Made by a program: the position numbers and the translations under genes. Positions 56,601-64,000 of a stretch of DNA of 64,000 nt are shown here, piece by piece. Source of the stretch: Pseudomicrostroma phylloplanum. Its lineage: Eukaryota; Basidiomycota; Exobasidiomycetes; Microstromatales. The stretch is taken from contig BCHS01000010.1 in assembly GCA_039545275.1 (NCBI GenBank), positions 248,001-312,000 of the forward strand. Reading direction: 5' to 3'. Each line of letters opens with the position of its first letter. Position 1 is the first letter of the stretch. The notes beneath the pieces were generated by a model that did no database searches, was not told the origin of the DNA, and worked only from the letters and a program-made list of their open reading frames with translations.

Positions 56601-57505
56601 CTCGCGAGATGGACGTCGCTCCCACTCGCTCCCGTCAGTGCGCAGTCGGCCTCTTCACTGGTCGGAGATCTTCTCTTACCGAGGATAGCTCCGGGTCGAT
56701 GCGCTCGATCCGAAGCTCGCCAAACCTGACATACGCCAAGGTAGCTGCCAGTGGCAACGCAGTGGCCAAGCAAAATGCTGCTACTCGCACCAGCGCCGAC
56801 GTGAGCACCTCGTCCCGTCCATCCATGATCAGGCAGCGCAGTGAGCAGGGCCACAGCTCTGACGAGCGCTCTCGATCGGGCAGAGGAAGAGGGGACGACG
56901 TCAAGGTGACGAGCTGTAGCTTCAGCTCTGATGAGCACCCTCGCAACAGTCTGCCTCGTTCTGCTTCGAGCTCTGTTCTCCTGGACATTGTCAAGAGCGG
57001 ATCTCTGCTGAAGCAGAAGCCCTTGCTCTCCGCACCCACTGGCCCTGGCATGTCATTGCCTGGTTCGCAACGCGACTCCTCGTCGAGACGGTCTGCGTTC
57101 GGTCCCGAAGGTAGCATGCCAGGAAGCTCTGCCACGCCATCCGAAGCGGAAGGCCTGTCGCCGAGCGCCGTCGACATCCACCAACCTTCGACACAAAACC
57201 AGCCATCGTCTTCTGGCGATGTGCTCTACCAGCCCTCGGCGAGACCTACGCTGTTGAGCAATTCGGCCCACCTGCTCATGCTCTCCCTCGAGCTGGAGAT
57301 GATGAGGGCACAGAAGATCACTGCGCCCCTCAAGGTGAGGTGGGTAAGGCAGAGAATGTCGGTGAAGACGACGTCTTCGCCTTCATCTGACTCGGAGAGA
57401 GGTCGCGATATGGCGCTCAAGTGCCAGCTGGGCGCTTCTGCTAGCTCGCACCGCTACCAGCCGCGCAGGGCCAGTCGGCTTCGACACTTTACAACCAGCG
57501 CTTGA
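53648..57505 (+). CDS. Unknown 1285-residue Ser-rich protein
   Basis: A single exon from the ATG at 53648 (context GAGCCATGAGC) encodes a very Ser/Ala/Arg-rich, mostly disordered protein. I recognise no known domain. Points seen are a poly-Gly/Ser run (about residues 138-155), many Arg-Arg-x-Ser sites typical of basophilic kinases, a DEDGFITV segment (about residue 885), and a short Arg-Gly tract (SRGRAGRGGRGRSR, about residue 970). Near the C-terminus there is a hydrophobic helical segment (TLLSNSAHLLMLSLELEMMR, about 1205-1225) followed by basic sequence. That C-terminal segment is the best candidate for a conserved functional site. Codon use looks coding. Function is unknown; a scaffold or RNA-associated protein would be speculation. 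Confidence 0.75.
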   Translation: MSPGGSTTKAPPYSTTAVAPSSASYTPPSTTPGEAQRIIASFSQLPQTQPLSSVAAGKRPERGLYLDVGAATTGKPLPAHGLIAAHAPHSATNNFPITAHANKDTSSLYKISRGRSANVSPSRRWDRRGASATVLSSTSGSGSGSGSGASGAESEMTVAEGRAESASRQSATSSARHDQSATCLPLTSPLPDSRSSLPRRHNPSRTRTGTTRPLPAPLSTAEEVDSDELTSSDEEGAHASRLARSRRASLERDRQRGMRILHAAARREMSEKGLSKEDLVLLCASPEFPSASTSASATPTTPDELSDPSSAMSRSPSSEVDFLAVPSSDAMRRSRLHSEQGEAAFFGLADDEEDPTIAALSAQAFSAALLRRRRSRTRSGSGHFLPIEGSERKSANSLPGSRRPSIPRNVDLSTVRTSTSVPTRENTVLGFAPVSAAAASLGRRFGSPPRRLPWSLSMSFGQAEKTAADMLSGSSVASVEDYLRVDPVDWDDSDSGSRQPSRRSSVVSVRPGQSPLSAGGDATVAAVEASALLAKEEPTAPADKQRFDASHDQHMAEKQHSDLSDSEHEAARRSGFAKAYQHRLSNLQSQLRVLSTIASSSSPTEATPSLSDASSQQPSLPSAAVPDDSRSSLLASSWRQIARLPNLFFPGAKDQPGTTTAPQVDTAPAVTTDEALVRSQSDDDLLESASLSLSSLVSSPEASSITLSSEATQRQRRTSRRSSFTSRGVLSPLEGDQDPGAYVSGLGQRIDPDIELSSVVHLQSFRARGRSVDTNGGLHRKRFAAVDERATASDSERSPILAARQEDDAPPALLLNSDTAATAKASQAPEAALRTNTKGRASFNLHDEAAEEESRKDDNCDKGAATHRNTSPARSASPRANVPDEDGFITVPHHRRGTRSRDAVRASRPAAEAPVPQDFSAFEGASGSGSSDEERPRVSKFILPGAEVADQASSASRSRNDSDDDQASSRGRAGRGGRGRSRQPSREMDVAPTRSRQCAVGLFTGRRSSLTEDSSGSMRSIRSSPNLTYAKVAASGNAVAKQNAATRTSADVSTSSRPSMIRQRSEQGHSSDERSRSGRGRGDDVKVTSCSFSSDEHPRNSLPRSASSSVLLDIVKSGSLLKQKPLLSAPTGPGMSLPGSQRDSSSRRSAFGPEGSMPGSSATPSEAEGLSPSAVDIHQPSTQNQPSSSGDVLYQPSARPTLLSNSAHLLMLSLELEMMRAQKITAPLKVRWVRQRMSVKTTSSPSSDSERGRDMALKCQLGASASSHRYQPRRASRLRHFTTSA

Positions 57506-58984
57506 TCATACGATAGAGATCTGTCTGCCTGTCCCGTGGTGATACTTTCATATACCCAAATTCCTTTTTAGATTCCACATCTTAGATACAACTACATCTT
57601 CGGTTTAGACGCATCCAGCTCTTTCGCTTTCATACCACATAGAAGTGCTCTTCTGCGCGCCTCTTCGCCATGTCTTTTCTCTCTTGTACATCTGTGTTGT
57701 ACCATTGCCGCGGAGATGTGGCTGCCCCGTTGCCTACACTGTTTCTGCGATGTACCCTCTTAGACCAAATCTTCTCTCCTTCTAGACTGTACAATTTACA
57801 AATTCATGCATCGTGCTTCTGCTCCTGCTTCTGCCAGCCGAGCTAGTGTGAGCATCTAGGGTACAAGAGGGGTGGGATGCCCTGGGTGGGGGACGTAGAC
57901 AAAGGGGCGTCGGAGAATAGATGTGTGGAAGAAGGAAAAAAGGGCCCGGCCCCTGCCTGGCTAGCTTCTTTCCGTATGCGCCTACGCCTGGCTGGCTGTC
58001 AGGCAGAGGAGAGCACAGGCACAGTCGTCTTTTGCCTCGCAGCACCACACGCCCGCACACGCACACGCGCCCCGCCCCGCCCAGCCAGCCAGCCATCGTC
58101 CATTGGAATCTAGCCCTGCACGCCCTGCACACACACACACACGCACACACGCACGCCCAAAGCGGGCGCCAGGCGAGGCGCGCACCCAATGTCGATTGCC
58201 CCTCCTGCATCTCCATCCTCACATCCCCCCCTTCCCCCTCCCCTGTCACCTCACCCCTACCGCCGCACCTCCCCCTTTCCTACCGAGGTCCACTATAGTA
58301 CATCACCTCGCTTACTCTTTCACCAAGAGTATCACCTCCTCTGTCGTATCCCATTGCCGAGGGATCGACGCTCTTCCTCTTCGCTGAGATCCAGGCGCTG
58401 ACGCTTGGGCGTTCACAACAAAAGGGTCAGCTGCACAAAGCGCTCGCACAGCAAAGCGCATCACAAGGCCAACGACCTTGGAGATCCTTGCTCAAGAGGA
58501 CCACGCCGTGACCTGCCTACATCGCTCTCATCCTCAATTCTTTGCTCAGTGAGCGAGCCCACGTCAGGGGTATACGCAGCAGCAAAGTCTCCGACAGGCA
58601 CGCAGGACGAGCAGCATTCATTGCAGCATCGTCACAACTGGTGTGCAGCCTCGAAAGCGCAAGACCTACTCCAGAGCTCCTCACAACGCTCTCGCCGCCC
58701 TTCCTGCCCTCTACGTACCCTGTAGTATACGAGCTGAGCTACGAACCGAGCCGGGTGACGTGTACAGGATCACGCCAGACCGAGTGACGCTTGGAGGTTA
58801 CCTATCTGCCTCGCGCCCCACATCGCTTGCTCGCTTGTCCCATTCGGCGCAACTCTTCCGTCTAGACCGGCTGCCAAGCTTCCCCACCTCCGAAGGCTTC
58901 TCAGACTAGCTTCTTTGAGCCCTACCTTTCCTACCACCACCATCATCACCATCACCTCTTACTCTCACAAAGTACAATAGCAAC
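57506..58984. other. Intergenic: Ser-rich gene 3' end and G-beta promoter/leader
   Basis: An AT-richer 3' flank (57540-57800) is followed by a CA repeat (58128-58154) and CT-rich leader sequence. Several GCACAAAG/CGCTCGCACAG-type short motifs appear around 58430-58470. A CACC/ATCACC-rich leader lies just before the ATG. No gene is supported. Confidence 0.55.
58128..58154. repeat. CA microsatellite
   Basis: A run of CA dinucleotides with occasional CG lies in the G-beta upstream region. Confidence 0.8.
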
Positions 58985-60262
58985 ATGACGAGCAACGGAA
59001 CAGTGGATCTGCAGGAGAGGATCGCTGCTGCGAGGAGGGAAGCTGATCAGCTCAAGGACCAGATCCGGTCAAGAAAGGAGAAGCTGGCCGATACTACACG
59101 TGAGTTGAGAGAGCCGACAATGGGTAGAGGGCTGGTCAATGTGAAGGCTTCAGAGGCCATGGTGAGAGTATCGTGACTGACTCTTGTGATATTCTCGCCC
59201 TGCCTGTGCCTCTGCCCTACGCATCTCAGTGAGAACACTGGCTGCCGATATCGATCCTCTACCACGCATCGTCATTAAGCCGCGACGGACACTAAAGGGC
59301 CATCTGGCCAAGATCTACGCTATGCAATGGTCCAACGACAAGAGGCATATCGTCTCTGCCTCGCAAGATGGAAAGCTCATCGTATGGGACGCCTACACCA
59401 CCAACAAGGTCCACGCCATTCCTCTGCGCTCGTCATGGGTCATGACCTGCGCTTACTCGCCCTCGGGCAACTGGGTGGCCTGTGGTGGTTTGGACAACAT
59501 CTGTAGTATCTACAACTTGCGCTCCAGGGAGGGAGGCGCAAAAGTGGCTAGGGAACTCAGCGCCCACACGGGATACCTCTCGTGTTGTCGCTTCCTCAAT
59601 GACCGACAGATCATCACCTCGTCGGGTGATATGACCTGTATGCTGTGGGATATTGATGCAGGTGTGCGAACAATGGAGTTCAATGATCACACAGGGGATG
59701 TGATGAGGTGAGTCGACCAGCAGCGAGTCACAGACAGACGAGGTCTTTCCGAGACTGACCACTATTCACCCTTGCCGTCCTCTCTTTGTCGTCGCCGCAT
59801 CACAGCATCTCGCTGGGACCCAACCCCAACACATTCATCTCTGGAGCTTGCGACACCATGGCCAAGGTCTGGGACATCAGGACAGGAAAGGCAGTGCAGA
59901 CATTTGCAGGCCACGACAGCGACATCAACGCAGTTTCCTTCTTCCCCAACGGCGACGCCTTTGCAACTGGATCAGACGACGCTTCCTGTCGTCTCTTCGA
60001 CCTGCGAGCCGACAGAGAGCTGAATCAGTACACCCACGACAACATCCTCTGCGGCATCACCTCTGTAGCCTTCTCGCATTCTGGTCGACTGCTCTTTGCC
60101 GGCTACGACGACTACCACTGCAACGTCTGGGACACCCTCAAGGGCGAGCGGGTGGGCGTGCTTGCTGCGCACGAGAACAGGGTGAGCTGTCTGGGCGTCA
60201 GTGCAGACGGGATGGCCCTCTGCACTGGTTCTTGGGATGCCAAGCTACTCGTCTGGGCTTAG
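58985..60262 (+). CDS. GPB1: Heterotrimeric G-protein beta subunit
   Basis: Exons 58985-59099, 59230-59707 and 59806-60262 join to 349 residues, the normal G-beta length. An N-terminal coiled coil (about residues 6-38, [18 protein letters not shown]) for G-gamma binding is followed by seven WD40 repeats. These include [74 protein letters not shown] and the closing [11 protein letters not shown]-beta-gamma relays pheromone and nutrient receptor signals to cAMP and MAPK pathways in fungi; the Ustilago maydis relative is Bpp1. Phase continuity (ACA C + TG; ATG AG + C ATC) supports both introns. Confidence 0.97.
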
Positions 60263-62020
60263 ACGCGAGGCGAGGCGCGTGCGTGCCCAGCTTTGCAAAG
60301 GGAAGAGGGACAACGGTTGCAGATGGGTCGACTGGACTCTGCTTGCCATTTTTGCAGAAGCGGTGCTAGAGGTACGCAAGTCGGTGGGTGGGTGGGTGGT
60401 GGATCATGAGCAATACCAAGGGGCAAGCGAAGACGAGGCAAGATCTTCTTTCTCAATCTCACCTACATACATGTCAGCAAAAGAAACAGCTCTCACAAGA
60501 GAGCAGAGGCAGAAAGGAGGGCAGGATAGGGTTTCTGTCGAACGTGGTCATATCATCAAGGCATTAGGAGTCAGGCAGACGGTCAGAGTAGAGGCCTTAA
60601 TGGAGGCCGCTGCAAGAGAGGGAGCAGAGGCTGCGACGATCGGGCGGCTCTTTGGAGACGCAGGGATCCTGTGGTCGTATGGCCGCTCTCGATGCTGGTC
60701 CTCGGCCCCCCCCGTCCCGGCATCGCTCGCTTCTTCGGCTCTTCTCAGCTGTCGAGTCAGACAGCTCAGCCCGATATCCCCCCTCCCCTCCCCTCCCCAT
60801 CTTCTCCGACCACCGCACTGCTACCTCTCTTGTCCCCTGTCACTATCATTCCTCTTTCCTCTCTCCTCTCTCCTTTTCCTTTCACTTTTTACTTTTCACT
60901 TTTTCAGAACATGAGACACACACCTTTTACGATGCATGCCCCGCCTCTTTCGTTTTCAAAGGGAAAGTGAGAAACATGTGATGCCTTTTCTTTGCCTGAC
61001 AGAGTGGATCGGCTCTTGCCTCTTCTCTCGCCTTGACTCTTCACTGGTCAGACAGTTACCCGGCGCTTTCTCATGAGCTGCCCCCTCCAACAAGACCTTG
61101 TCCACTCTCTCTTTCTCTCTCCCTCTCTGGCACTCTGAGTCTTTTGCTCAAAAAAGGAAAATACGACGACCATCTGATCGAACAACCACTGCTGCAAGCC
61201 TGTGTATCGAGAGATGAAGGAGCTGGGTAGAGCGAGAGCGGGACTGGTTCATCTGTCCTGCCTGGTCGGGGCAAAAGACTGGCAGTGCATGTAGACGTTG
61301 AGTGCCAAGAAGCGTCGGCCTTCGCGGGGGTGTGGGTGTGCGGTGTGGGGGAAAGCAGCACTGCACTGCCCTGCACAGCTGCCCTGCTGCACTGCTGCAG
61401 TCTCTGCGTCTGCGTCTGTCTGGCTGCGTCTGTCTGTTCCGCCTGTCGCCCGAATCCCGATGGAGGGAACGGAGGGGAAGGAAGGAGCCCGCCCGGCAGA
61501 AGCACAGAAGCACACATAGACTAGCAAAGTCGATCGGTCTTGCGTCTTGGACCCGCTCGTCCTCTTTCCTCTTTGTACCATTACTCCTGCTCCTGCCTCC
61601 ACCGCCACCACCGCTTGCTGGGGAACTACACTCCCCCTGAGGTGGCTGCCTTCATCATCGTCTGTCGTGCTTCGAGGGTCTCGCTGCGCCTCGTTTCTCT
61701 TTACTCCTGTCCCTTTGGTGGGGTGGGCGGATAGACCCCCCGCGTCTCGTCCTGCTTGGCTTGGCTTGCCCTGACTTTCGCCAGCGAGAGGTACTTGCGC
61801 TCGCATCGCTACCCACCTCCTACACAAACAGACGCACGGCACAAAGGAGGTCAAGCAGATTTGCAGGCAAGGCAAGGTTAGGCCCCTCTATTCGCTCGCC
61901 GCCAAGCGAGGTGGTATCGCTTTACATACTTGGAGCTTTTTCATCACTACCCACCCGACTATTACCCACTAGGCGCGGCCTCTACATCTCCTTCTCCTCC
62001 TCCTCTGGGCATACTCCGCC
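60263..62020. other. Intergenic: G-beta 3' region and PalI-like promoter
   Basis: The 1.76 kb spacer contains a GGGT repeat (about 60383-60400), CT-rich stretches (60780-60910 and 61100-61140) and GC-rich sequence with overlapping small ORFs in several frames (61250-61800). None has a recognisable domain. Confidence 0.55.
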
Positions 62021-64000
62021 ATGAATCCCGCACTCCCGGGAACCATCCTGGCCCTTGCCGCCGCCGTCCTCCTCGCTCTCGCAACAGTGACTGTTCCTGT
62101 CACCACCTCCCTATACTTCCTCGAGCTCACCGCCAGCTCCAGCTCCAGCGCCGAGACGCTCCGCTTCGGCACACTCGGGTACTGCGTCGGCAGCACTTGC
62201 TCCTCGCCTAGGGTGGGGTACAACGTTACCGATGCCGCCGAGCTGCTGGGAGTGAGAGGGTCTGCCTCCTTTTTGAGCTCGATTGCTACAGACCTGGTGC
62301 GCAATCTCACCTATGTCCTCATCCTTCATCCGGTTGCATGCGGGCTTGCCGCCCTCGCCTTTCTACTGGGAGTACTGCAACATTGCGCTTTTGGCATGGG
62401 ATGCTTGGCTACCTTTGTTGCCGGACTGGCAACGACGGTCTCGTTGGCGTCCTTTGCCATTGATCTTGCCCTGTTTACCATTCTTAAGAAGAGGGTGGAA
62501 GCCCAGGGAGGAACGGCCTCCTATGGTCAAGCTAGTGAGTTGTGCGATGCCCTCGAGGCAGACAAGCAGATCCGACGTACTGACACGCCGTTCCTCCCTC
62601 GTCCACCCCTCAGTCTGGCTCACTCTAGCTGCAGCCGTCTGCCTGATCCTCGCGCAAATTGCCCTGTGCTGCTCCTGCTGCTGTCCAGGCTCAAGCGCAG
62701 GTCGAAGCAGGGGACGTGGCAAAAAGGACAATGACGACTACAATACTCCCCACCCCGATCCAAATGCCTACGGCCAGCGGATGAGGATGGATGCTCTAGA
62801 GGCAGAGCAGAACAGAAAGGCTGGAGGTACAGGCAACCTGCCTCAATTTGCCGAGTACGAGCATGTGGTGCCGCTCAAGGACGATTACGAGTACCGCAAT
62901 TATGGGGATGATGGACGTGGGTATGGTGACTATGGACAGGCTGGGGTGGGGAGGACATTTGGACAGTCACAAGGAGCGTATGGACAGGGCTCCGGTGGAG
63001 CAGGAGGGTACGTCAATGGCGTAGGACCAGCCTACGGCGGAGGCTCAAGCGGCGCTGCTCCCGGCGCAGCCGCTGCGGGATTGACCGCTGCGACTGCGTA
63101 CCACAGTGCTGCCCCTCGCGACGACACGGGCCGGACAGAGTACACCGACGACCCGTACGGCCGCTCTCACCGCGGCGACGACTTTACCACCGAGGTGGCC
63201 GGAGAGGCCTATGGGGGCGAGGAGTTCTACCCATATCCGCATCCTCACCAAGGAGGACCTTCTCAAGCCACTACCACGGCTGGGTATGCACCTGTAGGCT
63301 CTGCAGAGCAAGCGGCCGCCTACTATGCAGACGAAGCATCGCCACAGCATGCCAATGCCTACCACTACCCCACTGCGCAAGAGCAGGAGTATGACCAAGG
63401 GTACGGCCACGGCCAGGGCCAGGGCCAGGGGCAGGGGTACAGCCAGTACGCCCACCCGGCCTCCTCTGCTGCTGCTGCACAGCCAGAGCGCAGTCGCTCC
63501 CTAGCCCAGAGCGTCACATCGGGCTACGCCGTCGGCGGACCCTCCACCATGGCCATGCCTGTCCCGCTCCCAGCGCCGGGCAGACGGAGCGCTGCGCAAC
63601 GACTTGGGATGAGCTCGTCGCACGACACGGGATACCAGTCGAGCCGACAGCAGAGGAGTGATACATATACCGACGCGAGCGAGATGGGAGGAGTGGGGGA
63701 TGCGTATGGTGGAGGTGGAGCACAGTCGTCGATGGGAGGCAACGACGCATACTATGACTCGCAACACCACCAGCAGCAGCAGCAAGACGATGCATACGAC
63801 GACTACCAGTACTCACAACAACCCAACACCGGGAGCAGCGGTTGGGCAAGTGGCGGTGGCGGCGGTGGTAGTGCAGCGGCTCAAGTCGCCCCAACCTCAA
63901 GCGCGTACGCACAGGAAGAGGATCAGCACAACCAATACCAGCAGCAGCAGCAACCCGAAGTTCCTTCATACGAAGCAGCCACGGCCGTTTCTTCTGCTAG
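62021..64000 (+). CDS. PalI/Rim9-like pH-response membrane protein (3' end cut off)
   Basis: Exons 62021-62534 and 62614-64000 (partial) join in phase (GCT A + TC TGG); the frame stays open to the window end, giving at least 633 residues. The first ~200 residues match the SUR7/PalI (Rim9) family. TM1 is near residues 7-29 (LALAAAVLLALATVTVPV), with an extracellular loop carrying FGTLGYCVGSTC and GYNV. Three further helices follow, with ILHPVACGLAALAFLLG as the family signature. TM4 ends in CCSCCC, a likely palmitoylation cluster. The long cytosolic tail is Gly/Tyr/Gln/His-rich with GQGQGQ repeats and ends near VPSYEAA, a PxY-type motif. PalI assists the ambient-pH sensor PalH in the Rim/Pal pathway; that role is inferred. 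Confidence 0.82.

Noticed and set aside
1..64000. tRNA genes, rRNA, transposons, CRISPR arrays
   Set aside because: B-box-like GTTCGA/GTTCAA sites were checked by eye (for example near 14581, 27111 and 46457) and none had a fitting arm or cloverleaf. No terminal repeats, transposase or reverse-transcriptase motifs, or spaced direct repeats were seen.

Overview
The window is nuclear DNA of a fungus, most likely a basidiomycete and probably in the smut lineage (Ustilaginomycotina). The evidence is GC-rich protein-coding DNA, compact genes with short introns whose 5' splice sites are almost all GTGAGT, a divergent second-type beta-tubulin, a G-protein beta subunit, a Pex14 and a PalI/Rim9-like protein, all read as fungal. 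The exact genus cannot be told from sequence reading alone.

Layout, left to right. The last codons of RPB2 (RNA polymerase II subunit 2) run off the left edge. A divergent beta-tubulin (764-2451) and a 1718-residue Kelch/coiled-coil protein of Tea1/Kel1 type (4281-9437) follow. Next come two ribosome-biogenesis genes transcribed divergently from one short promoter (NOP6-like, minus; UTP11, plus). A CK1-type kinase (minus; it appears to contain a one-nucleotide exon) and RPN5 (minus) follow, then CTP synthase (plus, with a Ser-rich insert). A CFIm68/CPSF6-like RRM protein (minus), isocitrate lyase (plus) and a DHA1-type MFS transporter (plus) come next, then an LRR-DH-PH RhoGEF (minus).

The right half holds an unknown 332-residue protein, a second MFS-like membrane protein, and a bHLH factor with a very long loop. 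After a sequence gap inside poly-G come a Zn2Cys6 factor, PEX14, a 1285-residue Ser-rich unknown, a G-beta subunit, and the N-terminal part of a PalI/Rim9-like protein that runs off the right edge.

Most genes are housekeeping functions and do not form one pathway. Loose themes are polarity and signalling (Kelch protein, beta-tubulin, RhoGEF, G-beta, CK1, PalI), ribosome biogenesis (UTP11, NOP6-like) and peroxisome or glyoxylate metabolism (PEX14, ICL). I saw no tRNA, rRNA, transposon, CRISPR array or secondary-metabolite cluster. Intergenic spaces of 1-2.5 kb are common and mostly contain pyrimidine-rich leaders and simple repeats. Exon coordinates below were derived by hand from splice motifs and frame continuity, and total coding lengths were checked for divisibility by three.
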